This document shows positions 33,530-41,974 of a stretch of DNA of 48,886 bases, piece after piece. The stretch spans positions 1 to 48,886 of the forward strand of contig CALDUO010000018.1 in NCBI GenBank assembly GCA_937923745.1. The letters are read 5' to 3'. The translations under genes and the position numbers were made by a program. Position 1 is the first letter of the stretch; each line of letters starts with the position of its first letter. This DNA is from an uncultured Granulosicoccaceae bacterium. GTDB taxonomy: Bacteria > Pseudomonadota > Gammaproteobacteria > Granulosicoccales > Granulosicoccaceae. The notes under the pieces are model-generated. The model was not told the DNA's origin and made no database searches. It was given only the letters and a program-made list of their open reading frames with translations.

Positions 33530-34771
33530 CTAGGTTCGATGTGGTTGATCGTCATTGACTGTGGTGCTTTTTTCATGGTTGTCACTTTGATTGGCGGCCA
33601 GATCAGCATCACGGCTTTCGCGTTTCGCTTCCAGCTCTTCGTATTCAGCTGCTATTTTTTCCTCATCAATCTCGAATTTACTGTGCAGATCAATGGGGCC
33701 TTTACGAGGCGTAAATGCCGTTGTTGGCAACCACTCCCGAAATTCATACCCGTAGAGCCCCCAAACAGTCACGAACAACGCCGCGATGATGGGGCCGATA
33801 ACAAAACCCCAAAAGCCAAAGACGATAAGACCACCTAACGTGCTAAAGAAGATCATCAGCTCATGCAATTGGGTTTCGTCACCGACCAGCTTGGGCCTGA
33901 GCACGTTGTCGATACTGCCAACAACCAACGCACAAAACAGTGCCAGACCGATACCGGTAATGATTTCGCCACTGACAATCAGGAAAATCACGGCAGGTAT
34001 CCACACCAGTGCAGTACCGATACCCGGCACTACCGACAAAAATACCATGGCCACACCCCAAAACAACGCACTCGGAATGCCCACCACCGCAAACGCAAGG
34101 CCGTTTAAGATACCTTGCAACACACCAATCACAGCGGTTCCGCGCAGAGTTGCTTTGGTCACCGAGGTAAACCGTTCCAACAGCAGACTCTCTTCCTCGT
34201 CACTCAGTGGCAAGTAATACAGCACGTAGTACAAGAGCTTATCGCCATCGACAAACAAAAAGAACATGGTGTACAGCACCACAAACCCCATCAATAATGC
34301 ATTGACAGTACCGAGCGTTGCCGACTGCACAAGATCGACGGTCAGTCGGCTCAAGCTGCCAACAGTCTCGCCCAACTGTGTTACCAGAAAATTCTTGTAG
34401 GGTTCAAGTTTGTCGTAGAACGGAAGCGACTGCAGTCGCTCAGTGATCATGCCCGGCTCTGCCAACTGCTGTTGCACAAACGGCCTTGCCGCATTGGCCA
34501 CCTCTACGGCCTGTGATACCACACTGGTCAGTATGAGTCCGAACGGGACAAACACAAACAACACAATAATAAACAGTGTCAGCAGTGAACTGATGCTCTC
34601 ACGATCACCGGTAAACCGTAAAACTCGCTCGTAGAGCGGGTAAAACAACGCAGCAAAAAGCGCTGCCAAAAAAATAGCCGACAAAAAGGATTTTATGATG
34701 GTAAAAAATAGCGCCGATATTACTATCAACACCACCACCAGCATGGCTCGATTAACCAAATGTTGGTTCAT
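33530..34771 (-). CDS. AI-2E family transporter (UPF0118)
   Basis: 413 residues. About eight hydrophobic segments, with the family blocks FLSAIFLAALFAALFYPLY near the N-terminus, LFFVDGDKL-type loop (FFLFVDGDKLLYYVLYYL), and GVLQGILNGLAFAVVGIP. The late DNVLRPKLVGDETQLHELMI block is the strongest signature. The C-terminal 70 residues are charged and probably cytoplasmic. Characterised relatives export or import autoinducer-2, or act as Na+/H+ antiporters, so a precise substrate cannot be given. It is the nearest downstream gene of the NAD synthetase, with 164 bp between. Confidence 0.9.
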   Translation of the reverse strand: MNQHLVNRAMLVVVLIVISALFFTIIKSFLSAIFLAALFAALFYPLYERVLRFTGDRESISSLLTLFIIVLFVFVPFGLILTSVVSQAVEVANAARPFVQQQLAEPGMITERLQSLPFYDKLEPYKNFLVTQLGETVGSLSRLTVDLVQSATLGTVNALLMGFVVLYTMFFLFVDGDKLLYYVLYYLPLSDEEESLLLERFTSVTKATLRGTAVIGVLQGILNGLAFAVVGIPSALFWGVAMVFLSVVPGIGTALVWIPAVIFLIVSGEIITGIGLALFCALVVGSIDNVLRPKLVGDETQLHELMIFFSTLGGLIVFGFWGFVIGPIIAALFVTVWGLYGYEFREWLPTTAFTPRKGPIDLHSKFEIDEEKIAAEYEELEAKRESRDADLAANQSDNHEKSTTVNDDQPHRT

Positions 34772-34935
34772 GTCTTTCTCGTCTACCTGTTGCCAATGTG
34801 TGGTGAAACTGCGGCCAAGTTGGGGCCAATCTGTGCGTCTTTGCCATTAAATTCGCAAAGCGTCTGCTGGCCGGATTGTCGTGGCGGGACACCACTCGGT
34901 ACACTTTTTTGTAACAACAGTTGTTATCACAATGC

Positions 34936-37026
34936 CTATAACGAAGACACCCACGCACTGGCCGATGCGTCACTCGGCATACGCCAGTCGCCGCGGGGCG
35001 ACAGGCTGACCGATCCAACCTTCGGACCATTGGGCACGTCATCACGTTTGTACTGCTGTGCAAAAGCTCGCTTGATGTTCACGCGTAACCAGTGCCTGAG
35101 CGTCTCCTCGGTATAGTCCGTCGACCATCCTTCAGCAAAAGAGGCCAGATACAGAATTTTTTCGGGTGAAAAACCAAACCGCATAAAGTGATACATAAAA
35201 AAGTCGTGTATCTCATAGGGACCCACAGTATCTTCGGTGCTCTGGGCAATATTACCGTTTTCGTCGGGCGGCAATAGCTCGGGTGATATTTCGGTGTCTG
35301 CCACTGACAACAGGGTTTCGCGCACCGGTGATTTAAATTGTGTATTCGCAATATAGCGCACCAAAAACTTAACCAGCGTTTTGGGCACCGAACAATTCAC
35401 GTTGTACATGCTTTGATGATCGGCGTTGTACGTACACCACCCCAACCACATCTCCGACATATCTCCTGTACCAAGTACAAAACCCATGTTCATCAGTAGC
35501 TCGGTGCGACGTCTGGCCTGCGCATTTTCAAATACCAGATCCTGAAGCTCTGCTACAGGCACCTTGGAGATAAGCTCTACAAAGGTTTTAACATCCATAT
35601 CATCGGTGAGTGTTACCTGACCAAAGGCTTTGTACCCCATCGCAACCGACAGCTCTTTGAATTCGAGCAACACCGCTTCGCGAATATCGATTTCGGTGAC
35701 TGTTACACCTAAATAGTCCATGAGTTCCCGCGCATTTTTTAACGTATGGTCGGTGGTGCCAAACCCGGGCATGGTCACACCTCGAATCACAGAACGCGGC
35801 AACCCCAGCATATCGCAGGTGCGTGTGGCTACCAGCAACGCTAACGTCGAATCAAGCCCACCGGAAATACCAATCGTCAACTGTGGTTTCGGACCCAGAC
35901 ACTCCAAACGTTTTGCCAAAGACGCCGTCTGAATTCCGAACACCTCTGAACAGCGCTGATCGAGTGATGACTGGTCTTTTGGTACAAACGGCATCGCATC
36001 CACCTGACGCTTGAGGGCTGTGTTGCGATTGTTCAGAGTGATAGCGATATGACGATACTCGTCACGATTGATATAACGCTTCTGCTCGTTAAACGTGGTG
36101 GTGACCCGACGGTCAGACTGCAGACGCTCAACATCTACATCGGTGGTGATAAAGTAGGAGCCACGTTCCGTCTCGAAGCTGTCACCCACACGCGTTGACT
36201 CCACCAATATGCCACCGGCTTCAGCGATAATGGCGTGTCCGCCAAAGACAACATCATTGGTGCTCTCGGTCGGGCCACTGCTGGAATAAACATACGCTGC
36301 CGAGCAACGACCCGACTGCCCTGTCACGAGGTTACGACGGTAGTCTGCCTTACCCACGGTCTCATTCGACGCCGACAAATTACAGATAATATTGGCACCG
36401 GCAATGGCTGCACGACTCGACGGCGGAATCGGCATCCAGATCGCTTCGCAAATTTCTGCAAATAACACAACATCACAACCCGTCACCGCAGTCGCTGAGG
36501 TAAACAATAAGCCGGTACCAAATGGCACTGAAGATCCGTTCACCGTAATAGCAGCCGGAAGGTCTTCGTCGCCGGGGGCAAACCAGCGCGCTTCATAGAA
36601 CTCTTTGTAATTTGGCAGAAACTGTTTTGGAACGATACCCACAATGGCGTGGTTATTAATGACCACCGCGCAATTATAAAGTGCGTTACCTACCGCGATG
36701 GGTGCTCCGACCATAATGACCTGCTCGGCGCGTGGCATCTCTTTGGCCAGCCGGTCAATTTGGGCCAGTGTTTGCGACAGCAACTGTGACTGGTGGAAAA
36801 GGTCGCCACACGAATAGGCAGAGACGCCAAGCTCCGGAAAGACCACCACATCGGCGTCTGTCATGTCATTCAGCATACTGAGCATTTCAGTCGTGTTGGC
36901 AACCGGATCACCCACACTCACTTTCGGCACTGCAGCACTGACCCGGACAAATCCATGACCTGCCAGTCCTGAATCTGTTAATTCGTGATCTGCTAAATCA
37001 TGCTCGGTTTTCGTGTCGCTACTCAT
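34936..37026 (-). CDS. nadE: Glutamine-dependent NAD+ synthetase
   Basis: 696 residues from ATG at 37026 (GTG at 37053 would add nine). After a repeat-built N-terminal segment, residues about 30-330 form a nitrilase-fold glutaminase (VVVFPELGVSAYSCGDLFH with the catalytic Glu; KQFLPNYKEFYEARWF with Lys; CDVVLFAEICEAIWMP with Cys). The C-terminal ATP-pyrophosphatase domain has the P-loop GISGGLDSTLALLVATR. The tunnel-forming two-domain NadE amidates deamido-NAD using glutamine. The N-terminus begins with three 5-residue repeats (DLADH/ELTDS/GLAGH) not expected in the family. No obvious ribosome binding site lies before either start. Confidence 0.93.
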   Translation of the reverse strand: MSSDTKTEHDLADHELTDSGLAGHGFVRVSAAVPKVSVGDPVANTTEMLSMLNDMTDADVVVFPELGVSAYSCGDLFHQSQLLSQTLAQIDRLAKEMPRAEQVIMVGAPIAVGNALYNCAVVINNHAIVGIVPKQFLPNYKEFYEARWFAPGDEDLPAAITVNGSSVPFGTGLLFTSATAVTGCDVVLFAEICEAIWMPIPPSSRAAIAGANIICNLSASNETVGKADYRRNLVTGQSGRCSAAYVYSSSGPTESTNDVVFGGHAIIAEAGGILVESTRVGDSFETERGSYFITTDVDVERLQSDRRVTTTFNEQKRYINRDEYRHIAITLNNRNTALKRQVDAMPFVPKDQSSLDQRCSEVFGIQTASLAKRLECLGPKPQLTIGISGGLDSTLALLVATRTCDMLGLPRSVIRGVTMPGFGTTDHTLKNARELMDYLGVTVTEIDIREAVLLEFKELSVAMGYKAFGQVTLTDDMDVKTFVELISKVPVAELQDLVFENAQARRRTELLMNMGFVLGTGDMSEMWLGWCTYNADHQSMYNVNCSVPKTLVKFLVRYIANTQFKSPVRETLLSVADTEISPELLPPDENGNIAQSTEDTVGPYEIHDFFMYHFMRFGFSPEKILYLASFAEGWSTDYTEETLRHWLRVNIKRAFAQQYKRDDVPNGPKVGSVSLSPRGDWRMPSDASASAWVSSL
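36955..36999. repeat. 15-bp coding tandem repeat in NAD synthetase N-terminus
   Basis: Three units of 15 bp: ATGACCTGCCAGTCC (36955-36969), TGAATCTGTTAATTC (36970-36984) and GTGATCTGCTAAATC (36985-36999), with a fourth, diverged one after. The 15-bp length equals five codons, giving the x-L-(A/T)-(D/G)-(H/S) repeat. Confidence 0.75.
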
Positions 37027-37153
37027 AATTTTGGTTTTTCTGTTCTGATACACGTAACACGGGGCGTTCTCAAACCCGCTCTACTGTTTCTGTTGGTCAT
37101 CAACTTTCGATGCTCAATAACAAAGCCATTGGCGCAGGTTGCCGAGACAACGA

Positions 37154-37543
37154 TTAATTAAACTCTACCAGGTCCCAGCCAGCGGGCAACACAGAACCAT
37201 CGGACAGTAATATTCGTTGAGCGACGTCAGTGCCATCGTAACGCTTTAACTGATCAGCCGAGAGTCTGCCAAACGCGGTTCTGAAAATGGTCTCGGTAGA
37301 TTTTAACGACGAAAACTCACCCAACATGGCCTTATCAGAGCCCACCAACACCGTTTGATAACGCCGGTCGGCCGCAAAGTCTTCTATCCATCGCTGCATA
37401 TCGACAAACTGTGGTTTCATTGAGAACGAGGTATCCACCACGACCAATACCGCATCGGGATTGGCTGATTTGTAGACATGCGCGCCCACCCATCCGACCA
37501 GATGCAGAACAACAAACAACAAAAACACTTTGACGGTTTTCAT
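37154..37543 (-). CDS. Small membrane-anchored VWA-like protein
   Basis: 129 residues from ATG at 37543 (a TTG three codons earlier is possible). One N-terminal hydrophobic segment (VKVFLLFVVLHLVGWVGAHV) would anchor it in the inner membrane or act as a signal. The domain that follows starts LVVVDTSFSMKPQFVDMQRW: the DxSxS metal-site motif is intact (D-T-S-F-S), as in von Willebrand A domains. The domain is shorter than a full VWA (about 180 residues). The start lies 10 bp after the stop of the larger VWA gene, implying one operon and a partner role. Confidence 0.78.
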   Translation of the reverse strand: MKTVKVFLLFVVLHLVGWVGAHVYKSANPDAVLVVVDTSFSMKPQFVDMQRWIEDFAADRRYQTVLVGSDKAMLGEFSSLKSTETIFRTAFGRLSADQLKRYDGTDVAQRILLSDGSVLPAGWDLVEFN

Positions 37544-37552
37544 GGCTTGCAA

Positions 37553-39220
37553 CTACATCTCGGAGTTAAGCAAGTTACCGATACGGTATGAGGCTGATCC
37601 GGCACTTGATTCGATATAGGCACCTTCAGCCAAACCGGCCAGCTCTTTCAGGTGTGGCGAGCTGAGTTCGTAGGCGATGGAGTGTATGGGAATGCCCGAC
37701 CACTCCAGTGCATCACGCACACCGCTAAATTCTATGCCCTTGTTGGTCTCGCCATCGGACAACAGGAAAATGACCAGTTTATGGTCAGGGTTTTGTTGTC
37801 CAAACTCAACGAGCTGGTTGGCAGCGACCAATACCGCATCGTTGGTGGCTGTTTTTCCGCCGGTCGTCAATCGCTCGACCGCACCGGTGAAAAGTGCTTT
37901 TTGCTGAACATTGAAGGGTCGCACATACAAGTCAACATTAACACGGTCGCTGTAGGTGACCAGCCCAATCGCATTGGTCGCATTAATGAGATCGGCAGAT
38001 TCGATCAGCGCTTTTTGTAAATTTCGAATACGGGGGCCTTCCATAGATCCGGACACATCAGCAACAAACACCGCAGCAACCGGGCGACCGCCGGTTTTCT
38101 TGAGTTTCCAGAGCTTTTGCGCCTGACCGATTATAGAACCGTCGTCGAGTGAGTAGGCGTTCTGGTAGTCCAAATTGCGGCCAAACCCGAAGTTGGCAGA
38201 CGCAGCCTGTTGGCTTTTTATAAACTCGGCAAATAATCCAAGCACTTCACGTTCAGCTTCATTGGCTTCCGGTGTGGCATACAACGGGCTGTCATGTCGC
38301 ACACCAAACGGTATAAATTCGTAGTCGTTCATACCGGTTACGTTCACCCACGACTGGTGCTCCATGACCATCGCATCAAGTACACCACTACCTTGTGCGG
38401 CATCGCGCATTTGCAGTGTGGTTTGCGCAACGAACGGCACCCCGGCCTGAAAGGCCTCAAACGCACTGGCTACATCGGGAGACAGCATTTCTGCCTCATC
38501 ACCTTCTGCAAACGAATTTAGAATCGTCAACAGAAAGTTCAGGCCCGTGCTCGACTGATACGGATTGGTATAGCCCATGGCAAAGCTGCCATTACTGACG
38601 TTGGTGAGTAGCCTTGCTATGTCGAGCTTTCCGTCAGTGGTAATTTCATCGATCTTACTTTTCTTGACAATAATGCCAGCCGTGTTGGGTGCAGTGACTT
38701 CAGCGATGGGCGTCATCGGGATACCGTTTGATGACAGCATCTGTATCCACAGCTCGTTACTGGGTGAGAACGCATCCGGCACATAACGACCCGATAGAAT
38801 AAATTGTGCCCCAAGCCCTGATGCCATTTTACGAATAGCGATAGATGCTGTTTTACCGTTACCCAGTTTAAAACCCTGCTGATTAAATGCATCGGCCAGT
38901 TCCAAATAAAAGCCGTCACGTCCGTTGCCCGCTTTTTCGGACGACGTAAAGATCTCGGCGACCTCACGGTTATTGGTATCACGATCACCCAGTGTGATCG
39001 GGTACTCCTCAAGGTCGGGCAGTAATGACAGTAAATTGGTTTTGGTCAGCTGGATGTTGGCGCGATACTGATTCTCGACGTAGCCAGGTTTTACCTGCTC
39101 ATCGACCAGCGTTTGAATCCGGGTATTGGCTTCTTCGAGAGAGTCTACCGTTCTGTCACAGGCAGCCAACATCAAAACGCTCACCAGCGCAAACACAACG
39201 TGCGGTATTTTTAGGGTCAT
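37553..39220 (-). CDS. Lipoprotein combining substrate-binding-like and VWA domains
   Basis: 555 residues. Lipoprotein signal MTLKIPHVVFALVSVLMLAAC with lipobox LAAC. Residues about 60-340 look like a periplasmic-binding-protein-type domain (LNFLLTILNSF preceded by TNPYQSSTG, VPFVAQTTLQMRDAAQGSG, HDSPLY). The C-terminal VWA domain begins VAAVFVADVSGSMEGPRIRN, with an intact DVSGS metal-ion site, and continues LIESADLINATNAIGLVTYS and FLLSDGETNKG. The fused SBP-VWA layout is known in bacteria but has no settled role. It starts with a 4-base overlap (ATGA) with the upstream membrane gene and is followed by the small VWA-like gene, so all three are likely one unit. Confidence 0.86.
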   Translation of the reverse strand: MTLKIPHVVFALVSVLMLAACDRTVDSLEEANTRIQTLVDEQVKPGYVENQYRANIQLTKTNLLSLLPDLEEYPITLGDRDTNNREVAEIFTSSEKAGNGRDGFYLELADAFNQQGFKLGNGKTASIAIRKMASGLGAQFILSGRYVPDAFSPSNELWIQMLSSNGIPMTPIAEVTAPNTAGIIVKKSKIDEITTDGKLDIARLLTNVSNGSFAMGYTNPYQSSTGLNFLLTILNSFAEGDEAEMLSPDVASAFEAFQAGVPFVAQTTLQMRDAAQGSGVLDAMVMEHQSWVNVTGMNDYEFIPFGVRHDSPLYATPEANEAEREVLGLFAEFIKSQQAASANFGFGRNLDYQNAYSLDDGSIIGQAQKLWKLKKTGGRPVAAVFVADVSGSMEGPRIRNLQKALIESADLINATNAIGLVTYSDRVNVDLYVRPFNVQQKALFTGAVERLTTGGKTATNDAVLVAANQLVEFGQQNPDHKLVIFLLSDGETNKGIEFSGVRDALEWSGIPIHSIAYELSSPHLKELAGLAEGAYIESSAGSASYRIGNLLNSEM

Positions 39221-39882
39221 ACTGAGTGTCCTGAGTTGTTGGCTATTTCGGCCAGAGACACGAGACGGGACAGCGTGTCGATTCTTTCGTAACGGCTGAA
39301 CGACTTGATGTTGGCAACTTCCACTGCCGTGTCGGTCAGTGCATCAAACAGTTTACGGTTCTCTTCAAGCAGCGACTCCATGCGCTCGCTCTGGCTGTCG
39401 TCGAGCTCGGCCTGGTTGGCGAGCCTGGCAGAGTCTCCCAACGCATCGTTCTTGCGTATGGTTGACAGGCTGTGTCCAACTGCCACAACGTCGGTCAGAT
39501 TTTGCACCGCATGCTTTTGCACCGATCTTGCCGCCGCAAGATACGCAAGCGGGCTGTGTTTTTTTCCCAAGAAGCGGGTTTCGACGACCGAATGGTAATC
39601 GTTCAAAATGCCGCTGAGCATATCGGCTTGGCGGACACCTTCATCGATATCGAGATCGGCCAGCCGGGTTCGGGTTGCGCGCAGGCGCTCTTGCAAATCG
39701 GTGTGTTCCTGCGCTTCGCGATTTTCCAGCCATTCAAGCTCGTCGGCCTGGGTGAAACCTGCAAACCGATACACCAACGGCACGGTCAGAGTTGCCAACA
39801 GACCCAGAACACCATAGCCCAAAGTAAGCAGGAGATCGCCCTGAAACCACCAGAAAAAAACCAGCAACAGCAGTACAGACAC
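39217..39882 (-). CDS. Two-helix membrane protein with helical cytoplasmic domain
   Basis: 221 residues from GTG at 39882. The frame stays open upstream to a stop at 39982-39984 without any ATG; an ATT at 39939 lies 7 bases after AGGGGG and would give 19 more residues of plausible membrane-protein sequence (LSGLGSSVKNHALVAAG). Two N-terminal membrane segments (SVLLLLVFFWWF and LTLGYGVLGLLATLTVPLVY) are followed by a long helical region with possible coiled coil (ENREAQEHTDLQERLRATRT). I do not recognise the family; it recalls helical partners found beside VWA/toxic-anion-resistance genes. It is coupled to the SBP-VWA lipoprotein by a 4-base overlap. Confidence 0.72.
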   Translation of the reverse strand: MSVLLLLVFFWWFQGDLLLTLGYGVLGLLATLTVPLVYRFAGFTQADELEWLENREAQEHTDLQERLRATRTRLADLDIDEGVRQADMLSGILNDYHSVVETRFLGKKHSPLAYLAAARSVQKHAVQNLTDVVAVGHSLSTIRKNDALGDSARLANQAELDDSQSERMESLLEENRKLFDALTDTAVEVANIKSFSRYERIDTLSRLVSLAEIANNSGHSV

Positions 39883-40023
39883 CCCTGCCGCTACCAGTGC
39901 ATGATTCTTGACCGAACTACCGAGACCTGACAGAAAAATGAGAATACCCCCTAAGCGTGTGCATCTACCGGCACACGCTAATCATACGAAATATGGGGAT
40001 AAATTGCCGGATTAGGAGAGCAA

Positions 40024-40950
40024 CTACCCGACCGCAGCACCAATAGCGGTCACATAGACCGAATAGAGTGATGTGGTACCGCAAATAAAGAGACGGTTTC
40101 GTTTGCTGCCGCCAAATGTGAGGTTCGCTACCGCTTCGGGTATCAACACTTTGCCCAGCAAAACGCCATCAGGGCTGTAACAGTGAACACCGTCGCCGGC
40201 GCTGACCCAAACGCGATCCTGAGTGTCCACCCGAAACCCGTCGAACAACCCGGCGGTGCATTCTGCAAACACAGCGTCATCAGTGACAGTCTCGCCTGAC
40301 GCGTCGAGCGTCAGTGCCCGAATATGTTTTGGGCCGTCGGGGGCATGGGTGATACCCGTATCAGACACATACAGCGTTTTTTCGTCGACCGAGAATGCAA
40401 GACCGTTGGGTTTGCTGAATGGGGCGTTAACCCGGGTGATGTGCCCGTCGACGCCGATGCGGTAAACGTGACAGCCATCCTGCTCGGGGTCGGCCATGAC
40501 ACCTTCGTAGTCGGTGAGAATGCCGTAGTCAGGATCGGAGAACCAGACCGAGCCATCAGATTTGACCACAACATCGTTGGGTGAATTTAAACGACGACCG
40601 TCAAAACTGTCAGCGAGCACGGTGATGGAGCCATCGACCTCGGTGCGCGTGATACGGCGGGTTAGGTGTTCGCACGAAACCAGCCTGCCCTGCGGGTCGA
40701 CGGTGTTGCCGTTGCTGTTATCTGACGGCTGCCGGAATACTGACACTGTGTTGGAAGTCTCGTCCCACCGCAGCATCCGGTTCTCGGGAATATCGGACCA
40801 GACCAGGTAACGCCCGGCCGCAAACCAAGCCGGACCTTCAGACCAACGGGCGCCGGTCCACAGCCTCTCTACCCTCGCATGACCCACAAAACACGCATTA
40901 AAATCAGGGTGAAGGGTCACAAACCCGGTGCCTTCAATTTCTCCGAACAT
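40024..40950 (-). CDS. SMP-30/gluconolactonase family protein
   Basis: 308 residues; ATG at 40950 follows GAGGAAAACC. It is a six-bladed beta-propeller of the SMP-30 family: EGPAWFAAGRYLVWSDI carries the metal-binding glutamate, RLNSPNDVVVKSDGSVWFSD the Asn and Asp ligands, and SKPNGLAFSVDEKTLYVSDT the repeat-end motif. The metal site is complete. Members hydrolyse sugar lactones such as gluconolactone to the acid. A gluconokinase and 6-phosphogluconate dehydrogenase lie next to it on the other strand, which supports an aldonolactone role. It is divergent from the gluconokinase frame. Confidence 0.9.
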   Translation of the reverse strand: MFGEIEGTGFVTLHPDFNACFVGHARVERLWTGARWSEGPAWFAAGRYLVWSDIPENRMLRWDETSNTVSVFRQPSDNSNGNTVDPQGRLVSCEHLTRRITRTEVDGSITVLADSFDGRRLNSPNDVVVKSDGSVWFSDPDYGILTDYEGVMADPEQDGCHVYRIGVDGHITRVNAPFSKPNGLAFSVDEKTLYVSDTGITHAPDGPKHIRALTLDASGETVTDDAVFAECTAGLFDGFRVDTQDRVWVSAGDGVHCYSPDGVLLGKVLIPEAVANLTFGGSKRNRLFICGTTSLYSVYVTAIGAAVG

Positions 40951-41212
40951 GGTTTTCCTCAGTCACGGCGCAGTGTCGCCAACCTCAGTTTACACCAAGC
41001 GCGATTACCGGTTACACCCGACGAACGCCGCACTGCAGGCCAGCCCAAGGCTTGATCACGGTTGTGTGAAGAGGCGGTTAGCGTTACCATTATCAATGAA
41101 TTTCACGGCCCCGGCACCGCACATCTGGCCAACGTGCCCGCTAAAGATCTGCCCTAAATCCCATCGCTGTAAAAGCTTCTGCGCCAAGCGTTGGCAGGAA
41201 GCTTGTTACAAG

Positions 41213-41284
41213 GCGTTTCCGAGGGTATCTCAGGAGGCATTTCAGGGAGTATTTCGAGGTGTATTTCGGGGGCCATTTCAGGAA
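41213..41284. repeat. 12-bp tandem repeat, six units, upstream of gluconokinase
   Basis: Six contiguous diverged 12-bp units at 41213-41284 (GCGTTTCCGAGG, GTATCTCAGGAG, GCATTTCAGGGA, GTATTTCGAGGT, GTATTTCGGGGG, CCATTTCAGGAA). They end 30 bp before the assigned start. They lie in an uninterrupted frame that extends the kinase frame up to 40928, where they would read as (V/A)F(R/Q)G-type tetrapeptides. Confidence 0.88.
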
Positions 41285-41314
41285 ACGCACTGTGACAAGA
41301 GCACCTTGGTTCGT

Positions 41315-41947
41315 ATGACACGAGAGTCAGACCCTTCAGATATCCCGCCCACTGATACTCCTGATACGCGCCAATTCGATAACACCCGTTCATCGCAAGG
41401 CCCCTATTCAGACTCACCTCAAGACCAGGATCCGCTGATCTACGTGATGGGCGTGAGCGGCTGCGGCAAATCAACGGTGGCGCAACTGCTCGCAGAGCAT
41501 CTTTCCATGGCTCTGTGCGAGGCCGATGCGCTACACCCTGAACCCAACATCAAAAAAATGTCCCGGGGTATTCCGCTGACCGACCAGGACCGGCTACCGT
41601 GGTTAGGCATGGTAAAAACACGGGCAATGGCCCTGGCGGCTGGTGGCAATAAAAACCGGGGTTGTGTTATTGCCTGCTCTGCCCTGAAAAAACAGTACCG
41701 CGATATACTTGGCAGAGGCGACAGAAACTGCTGGTTTGTGTACCTCCAGGGCGACTACGAGACCATACTGAACCGAATGACCGCCAGAACCGGTCACTTC
41801 ATGCCAGAAGTGCTGCTGCAAAGTCAGTTTGATGCACTCGAAGAGCCCACCGAAGAGCGCAATGTCGTGGTCATCAGTGTGAGCCATTCGCCAGAGGACA
41901 TTGCAAAGCTTGCAGCTGACGCACTGATACCGCAGCTGTCCTCGTAA
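41315..41947 (+). CDS. Gluconokinase
   Basis: 210 residues from ATG at 41315. The last 172 residues are a normal-length gluconokinase: DPLIYVMGVSGCGKSTVA (Walker A), ALCEADALHPEPNIKKMSRG, IPLTDQDRLPWL, ACSALKKQYRDIL and FVYLQGDY. It phosphorylates gluconate to 6-phosphogluconate with ATP. The frame is open far upstream, to 40928, giving up to 167 extra residues, part of them encoded by the 12-bp array. Those residues look non-enzymatic, and no ribosome binding site is clear at either start. The chosen start still has a 38-residue low-complexity leader rich in Asp, Ser, Pro and Thr. Substrate is confirmed only by family likeness. Confidence 0.85.
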   Translation: MTRESDPSDIPPTDTPDTRQFDNTRSSQGPYSDSPQDQDPLIYVMGVSGCGKSTVAQLLAEHLSMALCEADALHPEPNIKKMSRGIPLTDQDRLPWLGMVKTRAMALAAGGNKNRGCVIACSALKKQYRDILGRGDRNCWFVYLQGDYETILNRMTARTGHFMPEVLLQSQFDALEEPTEERNVVVISVSHSPEDIAKLAADALIPQLSS

Positions 41948-41974
41948 CCCTTTATAACCCACTTAAAAACCGAC

